A DNA stretch of 14,516 bases from an uncultured Bacteroidales bacterium (GCA_937884015.1 CALGBV010000294.1:1-14516), one strand, 5' to 3'. Positions 7,353 through 14,191 are shown, numbered from the stretch's first letter. A program made the numbers and translations. Notes: generated by a model not told the origin, from the letters alone.

Positions 7353-8930
7353 TCATTCTATCACACATTCTTCAATATGGCACTGGTGTTCCTTGGTCTT
7401 CTCATCGTAATTGATGCCAACGAAAAGCAGGTCGCCGCGGTAATGTTCCAGCAAATCGTCATACTTTTTCTCCTTAATCTGGTTTATCGCCGATTCCGCC
7501 GACTTGTTGTTTTTCAGTTCGATAATCATCGCCGGAATGTTCGGGACGTATGGAATCAGAGCCAAATCTGCATAACCTTTGCCCGTCGGCAGTTCCTTTA
7601 TGACCGTATATTTCAGGTTGGCATAGAAATAGGCAAGTCCGATGGCGCTTTGGAACGAGGCTTCATTATTGTAAGTCAACGGATTGGTTGTGCGGACATG
7701 CGCTTCCGTCAAGGCGACGGCTACGGCTTTTTCATCCTTATTGATAGTGGCCTCAAGCAGCTGCTTGGAGTCGTTCACCATCCTGATGATAGGCTGATAA
7801 TCCTGTTCGTGCTGGACTGAAATCACCCACTGCTTGCGAATTTCCTCATTTGGTATGTAGCAAAGCTGCGTTTCCCTATCGTAGGCCAAGTAACCCAAAT
7901 GTATCAGATAGGTGAATACATCATCCTTGCCACGGAAATCCGTCATCGTGTTCAGGTAGGAATCCACCTCGACAGGCACTTTTCCGCCACCCATCATCGT
8001 AACGACATCATCCTTCATGCCGTCGAAATTCATCAGAATGTAGAGTCTCAAGGCATCGTAGGAACCTGTTTGCGTCCAATAGCTGCCGAAACGCTTCCTT
8101 TCCATGGCACTCACCACTGAGCGCGGACTGAAGATTTCCTTCACCGCTCCCATATCATAACCATCATACCAGCGCTTACATTCCTCGTAATCCATACCGT
8201 ACTGCTCGCAAAGGCCTTTTGTTTCTTCTGCCGTGAAACCGACGAACTCCGTCAGACGACCGGCATCAATCATCGAATACTCGGAGAAAAGATTAAGCTT
8301 CGACTGTATCTGATCGCGCACAATTGGCAGAATGCCAGTAAGATAAGCAAGCGAAATGGCAGGACTTAATGTCGAATTCTTGAACATCGCATTCAAGAAC
8401 TCCAAATAACTCACGAATAAGTCTCTTGGGACTTTTTCACGCACAAGCACATCGTATTCATCTATGATAAAGACGAAAGTCTCGCCAGTCTTGGCATACA
8501 CTTTCAACAAGGCACTTGCCAGCGAATCGTAGGAGCTAAAAACGACGCCAAACTGTTCAGACAGCTCCGTCTTTACAGATTCACTCACCGCATCAATCAG
8601 CTGGTTCTTGTCTTTCAGCATCATGTACTCGGCATTCAAATCTATCTTAATGACATTCAGCTTGTTGAGATAAGTCTCAAAATCCTTTGTCTTGGCAATC
8701 TTCAAGTCCTTGAACAGTTCCCTTGAGTCGCAGCCTTTTGAATAGTAAGCCGCAATCATGTTGCCTGCCATGCTCTTGCCGAACCTGCGCGGGCGGGAAA
8801 CACAAAAGAATTTTTCCCGTGAATTAATATGTTTATTTAATTCAGCAACGACCAACGACTTGTCAATAAAAATCTCCGCATTGCGGTCTTGACGCAACAT
8901 TTCGTTTCCCGGATTGAGATAGATGCCCAT
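7353..8930 (-). CDS. AAA-ATPase / PD-(D/E)XK nuclease-like protein
   Basis: This 525-residue protein belongs to the large Bacteroidetes family with an N-terminal AAA-like ATPase and a C-terminal PD-(D/E)XK nuclease domain. The ATPase has the family's variant P-loop SRPRRFGKS (45-53) and Walker B FIIDEYD (154-160). The nuclease part shows GYADLAL with Asp455, then IIELK with Glu471 and Lys473, then QIKEKKY (484-490), so the catalytic D...ExK set is intact. Such genes occur in many copies per genome, and their biological role is unproven. It has its own -7 element and ends 12 bp before the lipoprotein gene, so read-through into the peptide-type block is possible. It may simply be an inserted neighbour. 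Confidence 0.92.
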   Translation of the reverse strand: MGIYLNPGNEMLRQDRNAEIFIDKSLVVAELNKHINSREKFFCVSRPRRFGKSMAGNMIAAYYSKGCDSRELFKDLKIAKTKDFETYLNKLNVIKIDLNAEYMMLKDKNQLIDAVSESVKTELSEQFGVVFSSYDSLASALLKVYAKTGETFVFIIDEYDVLVREKVPRDLFVSYLEFLNAMFKNSTLSPAISLAYLTGILPIVRDQIQSKLNLFSEYSMIDAGRLTEFVGFTAEETKGLCEQYGMDYEECKRWYDGYDMGAVKEIFSPRSVVSAMERKRFGSYWTQTGSYDALRLYILMNFDGMKDDVVTMMGGGKVPVEVDSYLNTMTDFRGKDDVFTYLIHLGYLAYDRETQLCYIPNEEIRKQWVISVQHEQDYQPIIRMVNDSKQLLEATINKDEKAVAVALTEAHVRTTNPLTYNNEASFQSAIGLAYFYANLKYTVIKELPTGKGYADLALIPYVPNIPAMIIELKNNKSAESAINQIKEKKYDDLLEHYRGDLLFVGINYDEKTKEHQCHIEECVIE

Positions 8931-8953
8931 GACTTTATGATTTTTTCAAAGCG

Positions 8954-8961
8954 CAAAAATA
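8954..8961 (-). promoter_or_regulatory. -7 promoter element of the nuclease-like gene
   Basis: TATTTTTG on the minus strand matches TAnnTTTG and ends 23 bases before the ATG at 8930. It lies in the 45-bp gap after the MFS gene, in an AT-rich stretch, so a chance match is possible. No good -33 element was seen. Confidence 0.4.
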
Positions 8962-8975
8962 AAAACTTTTCCCTT

Positions 8976-10169
8976 TTACCGCAACTTATTCCGCTCATAA
9001 TGTGGCGCAACGACCGCGATGAAGAACGCCAAGGCGACAACGACCATAATGTCGGCCACCAGATAAGCCGCACTGAACGAGAAATGTTCGGAAATGGCAC
9101 CGCCCGAAAAGATGCCAATGCCAAGACCTAAATCCCAGGAAGTCAGATAGGTGGAAGTTGCCGTTCCCCTTTGGCTATTGGGTGCCAGATTGATGAACAA
9201 GGCATTGAAAGCGGGGAAACAAGTGCCGAAGCCCATACCGCAAAGCATGGCTATCGTGAGGAATGCCACAGGGGTAAATTTCACATTTAAGTCGTTGACA
9301 TAGTGGCACAAAGCCAAGCCCAACATGGCGAGCACCACGATGGCAAGACCTAACCCGATGGTAAACGACACCTTGCCCTTGTCGACCATACGGCCCGAGA
9401 ACAAACGCGAAGCGATGAGGCCGACGGCATATACCGTGAAAAACAGGCCACTGCTGATGGCAAGGTTCATCTCCTTGGCATAAAGGGCTATGTAGTTAGA
9501 AATCTGTCCGTACGCGAAAGCCAGCAGCATGAAAGACACGCCTGCCAGCAGACCTTTAATGAGAATGAAACGGTCGAACGACAAAGGCGGGCGCTTCACC
9601 GGCGGTCGGAACTTGGTCTCAATGCGCGAGGCGAACAAGGCCGCCAGAAGGCTACAAGCCATGCAACCGATGAAAATGACATTGAAACTGTATTTTTCGT
9701 AGACGAAAAGTCCCGTCATCGGGCCGACGGCCATGGCAATGTTGTTGGCCACGCCGAAATAGCCTATGCCCTCTCCCCTTCTTGCCGACGGCACGACATC
9801 AATCACCAAAGTGTTGCCGCCCACCGAAGTCAGGCCGAATGAAAGGCCGTGCAGGATGCGCACGATGATGAGAATAGTGATGGTGGTGGCGAAAAGATAG
9901 CCGCAGAAAACAGCCGTAAACACCGACAAGGCAAGCAGATAGAGCGGTTTGCGCTTGAAGGCATCCATCATGTAGCCTGAGAACGGACGCACGCACAAAG
10001 TCGCCAAGGTGTAGCACGAAATGACTGCCCCGACCACCGAATTGCTCGCCTGAAAATTCTGCTGGATAAAGAATGGCAGCACCGGCAGCAACAAGTAGAA
10101 CGAAAAGAAAAACAGAAAGTTAGCAATGCAAAGGCAAATGTAATTCTTATTGAAAAGCTTCTCTTCCAT
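8976..10169 (-). CDS. MFS transporter, 12 membrane helices
   Basis: This 397-residue inner-membrane protein of the major facilitator superfamily is hydrophobic throughout and compatible with 12 helices. A motif-A-like loop GYMMDAFKRKP (65-75) lies between helices 2 and 3. RILHGLSFG with Arg104 is in helix 4, and a GP pair at 149-150 is in helix 5 (motif C region, typical of efflux-type members). The shape fits the arabinose-efflux/YfcJ-like group of drug or metabolite exporters. The substrate cannot be told. It is a single gene with its own -7 element and is flanked by unrelated genes. Confidence 0.9.
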   Translation of the reverse strand: MEEKLFNKNYICLCIANFLFFFSFYLLLPVLPFFIQQNFQASNSVVGAVISCYTLATLCVRPFSGYMMDAFKRKPLYLLALSVFTAVFCGYLFATTITILIIVRILHGLSFGLTSVGGNTLVIDVVPSARRGEGIGYFGVANNIAMAVGPMTGLFVYEKYSFNVIFIGCMACSLLAALFASRIETKFRPPVKRPPLSFDRFILIKGLLAGVSFMLLAFAYGQISNYIALYAKEMNLAISSGLFFTVYAVGLIASRLFSGRMVDKGKVSFTIGLGLAIVVLAMLGLALCHYVNDLNVKFTPVAFLTIAMLCGMGFGTCFPAFNALFINLAPNSQRGTATSTYLTSWDLGLGIGIFSGGAISEHFSFSAAYLVADIMVVVALAFFIAVVAPHYERNKLR

Positions 10170-10189
10170 GACCTTTTTGAAAAAACGTG

Positions 10190-10197
10190 CAAAGATA
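10190..10197 (-). promoter_or_regulatory. -7 promoter element of the MFS gene
   Basis: TATCTTTG on the minus strand matches TAnnTTTG exactly and ends 20 bases before the ATG at 10169. The short predicted leader carries AAAAGGTC just before the start codon. Confidence 0.5.
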
Positions 10198-10240
10198 CGG
10201 TTTTTCGCAAGGCAATTAAATCATCGCATCAAACCAAACA

Positions 10241-10268
10241 AAAAAAAGACATCCGAAGACGTCTTTTT
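10241..10268 (-). terminator. Rho-independent terminator of the sigma factor gene, cUUCGg loop
   Basis: On the minus strand AAAAAGACGTC pairs with GATGTCTTTTT (one G-U pair) around a UUCG tetraloop closed by C-G, followed by more T residues. It starts 4 bases after the sigma factor stop codon. The A/T arms make it potentially bidirectional. It separates the sigma gene from the MFS promoter. Confidence 0.85.
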
Positions 10269-10272
10269 CCGG

Positions 10273-11103
10273 TCATGCGCACATATTCCATCCTTTAGCC
10301 TCCATAGCGGAGCGGAGCTGTTTTAAAGCCTTGTTGTACTGTTGGCGGACTGCCTCATGCGAAACATTCAACATCTCGCCAATAGCGGTGAAGCTAAGTT
10401 TTTCGGTGTCAATGCCAAGATAACAGCAAACAATCAGTCTTCTCTCTTCGGAAAGTGCATCCAAATACGGAAGCACATCACGTCGGTTGAAAAGCGATTC
10501 ACGCAAACTGTCATCAGCCCCGTAAGTATCAAGGCGGTAGGCGTAGCATTCTTCCTCTTCGTCATCATCGGCATCGATGTCGATGATTGGCAAAGAGAGT
10601 TCATAAAGGCGAGCAATCTTCTCGGCATCCATCTTCAAGGAATCAGCCACTTCGTCAAGGGTTGGCGTGCGCTCCAAATCCTGAGTCAATTTACCAAATT
10701 CCTTTCTAATCTTAGACACGAGAAGCGATTGCTTCTCGGGCAAGCGAACCAATCCGCTGTAGTCGCTAATACAATTAAGTATAGCGAAACGAATGCGGGA
10801 AGTTGCATATCCCTCAAAGGTTCCTCTTCCGTCGAAAGAATCGACAGCAGCGAGTGCGGCCATCATTCCCTCGTTAAAGAGGTCATTGAATTCCACTGCC
10901 CTGTCGTGGATAGCCGCTTTATACTTATAGACCACCAATTCCACCAAATCACTAACTGCCTCGTAAAAGGTCTTTTGGTTAGCACTACTTTTTTCAGCTC
11001 TGAGAGCCAAGCAAGCCCTTTCGAGCTTGGATGAAGCATAAGCATTCATCTTAACAGTGTTAGCATTCACGTTCATGTCATTCATTTTTTGATTGTTTTT
11101 CAT
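10273..11103 (-). CDS. Sigma-70 family RNA polymerase sigma factor (alternative)
   Basis: This 276-residue sigma factor is shorter than a housekeeping RpoD. Region 2 spans about 58-118 (EFNDLFNEGMMAAL, then FEGYATSRIRFAILN, the core-binding and -10 recognition part). A region-3-like helical segment spans about 124-170, ending in a TPTLDEVADSLKM motif. Region 4 spans about 208-268, with the helix-turn-helix SFTAIGEMLNVSHEAVRQQY for the -35/-33 element. Two oddities are visible: an acidic linker (DIDADDDEEEE, about 175-185) before region 4, and an Asn/Met-rich first 20 residues. No anti-sigma factor is adjacent. The frame runs upstream to 11250, but the ATG at 11103 follows AAAGGGACATATT, a reasonable ribosome-binding site, and the upstream part is not sigma-like. 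The regulon is unknown. Confidence 0.9.
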   Translation of the reverse strand: MKNNQKMNDMNVNANTVKMNAYASSKLERACLALRAEKSSANQKTFYEAVSDLVELVVYKYKAAIHDRAVEFNDLFNEGMMAALAAVDSFDGRGTFEGYATSRIRFAILNCISDYSGLVRLPEKQSLLVSKIRKEFGKLTQDLERTPTLDEVADSLKMDAEKIARLYELSLPIIDIDADDDEEEECYAYRLDTYGADDSLRESLFNRRDVLPYLDALSEERRLIVCCYLGIDTEKLSFTAIGEMLNVSHEAVRQQYNKALKQLRSAMEAKGWNMCA

Positions 11104-11156
11104 AATATGTCCCTTTCTGTTTTTGTTAGTGATTATGTTATTTGTCTTTCTCATCT

Positions 11157-11174
11157 TTTTTTGCCGGCAAAAAA
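11157..11174. promoter_or_regulatory. 18-bp perfect palindrome upstream of the sigma factor gene
   Basis: TTTTTTGCCGGCAAAAAA is perfectly self-complementary and lies 54 bp upstream of the sigma start codon. It has no hairpin loop of its own, so a dimeric DNA-binding protein site is more natural than an RNA terminator. Function is inferred from position only. Confidence 0.45.
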
Positions 11175-11339
11175 GCGCCAGCGGAATAATAAAAATCACA
11201 AATGATAAATAATTTCGAGTGCAAAAGACTATCAACGAAATCAGAATCAAGAAAGAAGAGGATCATTACGATAACATCAAAAACTTTCTGACATACAAGA
11301 CTTTCAAAGAACAACATCCAACTTGCGCCAAATGGGCGG

Positions 11340-11347
11340 CAAATATA
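11340..11347 (-). promoter_or_regulatory. Candidate -7 promoter element for the sigma factor gene
   Basis: TATATTTG on the minus strand matches TAnnTTTG. It would start a transcript near 11334 and leave a leader of about 230 nt that includes the 18-bp palindrome. It sits 28 bp beyond the stop codon of the AAA+ gene. No clear -33 element is present, and the sequence between here and 11104 holds no convincing gene on either strand. Confidence 0.35.
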
Positions 11348-11375
11348 CAAAATTTCATTTTAACACATGGAGATT

Positions 11376-12875
11376 TTATTGTCTTTCTTTCCTCACGAAA
11401 CCCAAAGTGTTTCTGCTCGTGCTGCCTTTCAAGGTCTCCTGCTCGCAGAATTCCGTGAGGCGTTCCAGGCTGACTTCCTTCTGAAAGAGCATCTTTTCCA
11501 CCAATACCTTTCGGGCGATGTTCTCAATCTGACCGCCTGTGAGGGTGAAACGTGCCGCCAGTTTGCAGGCATCTGCCTCGTTGAGGTCTTTCACCATGCT
11601 CATCCAAATGGAGGTGCGGGCTTCCAGAGTGGGCTGTTCGAACTGCACCTTATAGATGAAACGGCGTTCGAAAGCCTTGTCGAGGTTAGTGGTGAGATTG
11701 GTAGTGGCAATCATGATGCCATCGAGTTTCTCCATCTCCTGCAAGAGGATGTTCTGCACGGCGTTTTCGGTCTTGTCGATGCTGGCATTATCCGTGCCAA
11801 TGCTGGTTCTGACCGAGAGGATGGCATCGGCCTCATTGAAGAGCAGAATAGGCGCTATCTTGCTTGCTTCATTCAACCGGCGGTATTCGTCGAAAACCTG
11901 CTTGACGATTTTCTCCGTCTCGCCGTAGTATTTGTCGCGCAGACTCGAAATGTCGACCTGCATCACATCACGCCCCGTCATGCGGGCCAGCTGCATTGCC
12001 GTCTCGGTTTTGCCTGTACCTGGCGCACCATAGAAGAGGCAGTTGAAACCGCTGCGCATGCCATTCTCCGCAAGGCTTTGGCACACCAGCTTGAACTGCA
12101 GTTCGGTAAGCAAATTGGCCAGCACGTCAATTTCCTTCTGGTTTTCAGGCGTATAGAAAAGTTTTTTCTCCTGAATCTCACTTGCCCTGATGACAGGGTG
12201 CGTGTAGATTGCGCTTTCGGTCTTGTCCGTCAGGTCGTATTCGCTGAGAAAAACTTTCTTGGCCTTTTCGGTCAGCTTGATGCATCCGTATTCGTACATG
12301 AAGTCATTGCCCTCCAATTCCACATAACCCTCACGACACAGGAAATGACGGCCATGGTTAAGCTTGCTGATGACGCCATCACAATCCTCGATAATATCGC
12401 TTATGTCTCTGACATAGGTTTTGGTTTTTTCCTTGTAGATGAGTTCCTTCATGATATAAAACAGGATGATTTGGGATGTTGGGTCGCTAACGCATTTCTG
12501 CATTTCGGAAACGACTTTCAGATGCTTGTTTTGATCCATGAGGTAATCAATTTCGGAATAGATATACTCCTCTTCGCTGACACGAGAGTCAATATAGTTT
12601 GTAAAGCAGTCGTTCAGTTCCTTCATGAAGGCCTCTGGATCGAGTCCGCTTATGACACGTTTCGGCAAACCACAGTTGTTGCGGAATGCAAGCTCAGCTT
12701 TGCGCGAAAGCCGGAAGCGCTGCCGCTCATGGACGAAACTGATGTAATTCATCCGCAGCAAGCCTTCAAGCTCTTTCCAGTTACGCATGACGAGCACTGG
12801 CGAACAATTGAAATATCGTTCCATATCAGAGACATACGGAGAAGACCCCGTCTTGGAAACGAAAAAAATCAGCAT
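11376..12875 (-). CDS. AAA+ ATPase with helical/winged-helix-like N-terminal half
   Basis: This is a 499-residue protein. The C-terminal half (about 270-480) is a classical AAA+ module: Walker A GAPGTGKT (283-290), pore-type loop LRDKYYGETEK, Walker B ILLFNEAD (343-350, Asn where Asp is usual, catalytic Glu kept), sensor 1 ATTN (Asn393), Arg-finger pair ERR (404-405) and sensor 2 region TGGQIEN. The first 270 residues have no family I can name; the segments around 15-60 and 150-205 read like winged helices. No protease or nuclease domain is visible, so a remodelling or chaperone role is likely, perhaps on its two small partner proteins. It starts in a TGATG overlap with the gene before it. 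A TTG one codon earlier is possible. Confidence 0.88.
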   Translation of the reverse strand: MLIFFVSKTGSSPYVSDMERYFNCSPVLVMRNWKELEGLLRMNYISFVHERQRFRLSRKAELAFRNNCGLPKRVISGLDPEAFMKELNDCFTNYIDSRVSEEEYIYSEIDYLMDQNKHLKVVSEMQKCVSDPTSQIILFYIMKELIYKEKTKTYVRDISDIIEDCDGVISKLNHGRHFLCREGYVELEGNDFMYEYGCIKLTEKAKKVFLSEYDLTDKTESAIYTHPVIRASEIQEKKLFYTPENQKEIDVLANLLTELQFKLVCQSLAENGMRSGFNCLFYGAPGTGKTETAMQLARMTGRDVMQVDISSLRDKYYGETEKIVKQVFDEYRRLNEASKIAPILLFNEADAILSVRTSIGTDNASIDKTENAVQNILLQEMEKLDGIMIATTNLTTNLDKAFERRFIYKVQFEQPTLEARTSIWMSMVKDLNEADACKLAARFTLTGGQIENIARKVLVEKMLFQKEVSLERLTEFCEQETLKGSTSRNTLGFVRKERQ

Positions 12876-13153
12876 CAAGCCTGAATCGGATCAACGTTCA
12901 GCAGCTCGGCACAACGGTTGAGGAAAGGCTCATAGGGGCCAAGTTGACCGGGATTGAGTTGCGTGCCATTGCAGACGGTGATGAGTATTTCGAACAAATC
13001 GAGCAGACCCATATCGGCGGGATTGGTTTGTGCCAAGACATCTTTATCGGTCTCGGTCAGCGGATAAAGTTCGTTTTCAGGTGCTTCATCTAGCATATCC
13101 AAATTCAATTTCTTACTCATCTCCTTATTTGTTTTTGCGGGGACACGGTTCAT
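12875..13153 (-). CDS. Small acidic protein of unknown function
   Basis: This 92-residue protein is not recognised as any family. It is acidic in its middle part (DMLDEAPENELYPLTETDKD) with a predicted helix around GLLDLFEILITVCNG, and it ends in RCAELLNVDPIQA. The ATG at 13153 has GGAG five bases before it. An internal ATG at 13120 follows AGGAG directly and is the alternative start. The stop overlaps the ATG of the AAA+ gene by one base (TGATG), so the two are very probably co-translated and the small protein may be an adaptor or substrate of the ATPase. Confidence 0.72.
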   Translation of the reverse strand: MNRVPAKTNKEMSKKLNLDMLDEAPENELYPLTETDKDVLAQTNPADMGLLDLFEILITVCNGTQLNPGQLGPYEPFLNRCAELLNVDPIQA

Positions 13154-13192
13154 CGCGTCTCCATGATTACGAAAACTATATTGCAAACCAAG

Positions 13193-13264
13193 CGTGCATT
13201 CACGCCATCGTTGGAATGGCGCGCGTCTTTACGGGGCGGCGGGATCGTGAATCACGCCGTCCCG
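13193..13264. repeat. GC-rich palindromic element between the two small genes
   Basis: Two related small palindromes lie here: CGTGCATTCACG (13193-13204) and CGTGAATCACG (13246-13256). The second is extended by CGGGA at 13240-13244 and TCCCG at 13260-13264. A further hairpin CGCCAT/ATGGCG lies at about 13203-13221. The stretch is far more GC-rich than the genes around it. It may act as a transcript processing or attenuation site inside the operon, or be a REP-like mobile repeat. A T-run for a terminator is missing. Confidence 0.5.
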
Positions 13265-13280
13265 TGACTACGCTTTTGCA

Positions 13281-13619
13281 TTAGGCTGCCTTGGCGGTGT
13301 TCTTTTTGAACAGGTAATCCATCAAAGCCGGCACGCTGTCGAGCATGACCCATTGTCCGTTTTCGAAAAAGGTGAAATGGTCGCCCTCGGCCCATTCGGC
13401 GATGAAACGCAGTTGCGACTGAGTTAAACTGCTGCCTGAAAAGGCGAGCATAGCGCCAAGATAGTTGAGGTTGGCACGCTCTTTTGGCGTGGCTGTTGCC
13501 CGCAGCTGTGCCAAAGCCGCAGCAGCACGATTGATGTAGTAGGATTTTGTTTTTTTCATAGTCTTGTTTTTCATGGTTCCGTTTACTTTGGTTTCTGACT
13601 GTTTGGTGTTAGATTCCAT
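13281..13619 (-). CDS. Small protein of unknown function
   Basis: This 112-residue protein is not recognised. The first 25 residues are polar and rich in Lys, Asn and Met. Then come a helical Ala/Arg-rich segment (YYINRAAAALAQLRATATPK), a second helical part (LNYLGAMLAFSGSSLTQSQL) and an aromatic C-terminus (HFTFFENGQWVMLDSVPAL). The start at 13619 is well supported by AAAGGAGG four bases upstream, one of the strongest ribosome-binding sites in the window. The frame is open further upstream to 13844, but that part overlaps low-complexity sequence and is not counted. It is the first gene of the probable operon with the 92-residue protein and the AAA+ ATPase, 127 bp from the next. Confidence 0.75.
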   Translation of the reverse strand: MESNTKQSETKVNGTMKNKTMKKTKSYYINRAAAALAQLRATATPKERANLNYLGAMLAFSGSSLTQSQLRFIAEWAEGDHFTFFENGQWVMLDSVPALMDYLFKKNTAKAA

Positions 13620-13738
13620 AATACCTCCTTTTTTAATTAAACAATCCGTTTCATTTTGGAACTTAATAGGCTTTCTGCTTTCCGTTCCGTTTTCCGATGT
13701 AAAGAAAACGATTTTGATTTCAGCCAGAGGGGCGACGG

Positions 13739-13832
13739 AAAACTTTTTTTCGATTCCCATTTTCCTATTTTGTTCTCCTTTTAAATATACCCGTCCAATA
13801 GGCAAACTGCAAGGGGAAATTGAAAAAAAGTT
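13739..13832. repeat. Imperfect inverted repeat around a candidate promoter region
   Basis: AACTTTTTTTCGATTCCC (from 13741) and, on the other strand, AACTTTTTTTCAATTTCC (ending at 13832) match at 16 of 18 positions and face each other across about 55 bp. The segment between holds TTTG and TATATTTA on the minus strand, but at a spacing too short for a standard promoter. The poly-T core makes a chance match easier. Confidence 0.4.
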
Positions 13833-13845
13833 CTCATTTTTCAAT
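13819..13845 (-). terminator. Weak AT-rich hairpin at the end of the fabG remnant
   Basis: ATTGAAAAA (13819-13827) pairs with TTTTTCAAT (13837-13845) around a 9-nt loop, overlapping the stop codon of the truncated frame. It is all A/T except one G-C pair, so termination would be inefficient and read-through into the 112-residue gene is likely. Confidence 0.3.
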
Positions 13846-14086
13846 ACCGTTTCTTATGCTTTCCGCCGCGGGCATGGTGTTTCTTGTCACCCACCCAGTA
13901 GTACATGGAAATCTGTTTGCCGAAGGCGGCAATCTCGTCGACGGTCTGCTGCATGAGCTCGTCGTATCTCAGATCGGTGATGGCGATGTCGGCGCCCTCC
14001 TCGGCAAAGCGCAGGGCCAGGGCCTTGCCGATGCCGCGCGCAGCCCCGGTGATGAGGGCTACCTTGCCTTCCAGTAGTTTCTTCAT
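13841..14086 (-). pseudogene. fabG: Truncated 3-oxoacyl-ACP reductase (FabG/SDR), N-terminal remnant
   Basis: The first roughly 55 residues are a textbook start of FabG, the NADPH-dependent ketoreductase of fatty-acid synthesis: LEGKVALITGAARGIGKALALRFAEEGADIAI with the nucleotide-binding TGxxxGIG, and an acidic ITDLRYDE. After EIAAFGK the similarity stops, and 24 unrelated, very basic residues (ISMYYWVGDKKHHARGGKHKKRY) run to the stop. A normal FabG has about 245-250 residues with the SYK catalytic residues, all absent here, and the rest of the gene is not in the window. It keeps its promoter, divergent from the acetyl-CoA hydrolase gene. Either a deletion/insertion junction or a misjoined assembly lies near 13920. 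Confidence 0.85.
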
Positions 14087-14119
14087 AGTGGTAACGATGG
14101 TTTGGGTTGATAACGGCCG

Positions 14120-14127
14120 CGAAGATA
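14120..14127 (-). promoter_or_regulatory. -7 promoter element of the fabG remnant
   Basis: TATCTTCG on the minus strand differs from TAnnTTTG at one base and lies about 33 bases before the fabG ATG. With fabG broken, it may now drive the 112-residue/92-residue/AAA+ operon, which shows no obvious promoter of its own. Confidence 0.4.
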
Positions 14128-14191
14128 GGGGTTTTTTCGGGATATGCCGCACCTTTTCGCGATTTTTCTTTTTTGTTCCGCCGAAATGGCG

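Noticed and set aside
11104..11250. Longer sigma factor starting at 11250 with a hydrophobic N-terminus
   Set aside because: The upstream part is unlike any sigma region and AT-rich, and the ATG at 11103 has a ribosome-binding site.
11138..11350. Small minus-strand frame of 70 codons in the sigma leader
   Set aside because: It overlaps the candidate promoter and palindrome, has no ribosome-binding site, and its Phe/Leu-rich translation looks like read-through of AT-rich sequence.
11219..11458. Small plus-strand frame of 79 codons across the AAA+ gene end
   Set aside because: Its second half is antisense to the AAA+ gene, and it has neither start signals nor a recognisable product.
11367..12884. 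Plus-strand open frame of about 505 codons opposite the AAA+ gene
   Set aside because: It is exactly antisense to a gene with complete AAA+ motifs; its translation shows no recognisable domain and it has no promoter or ribosome-binding site. An effect of codon bias.
13620..13844. 75-residue N-terminal extension of the 112-residue protein
   Set aside because: It covers low-complexity intergenic sequence and inverted repeats, whereas the ATG at 13619 has a very strong ribosome-binding site.
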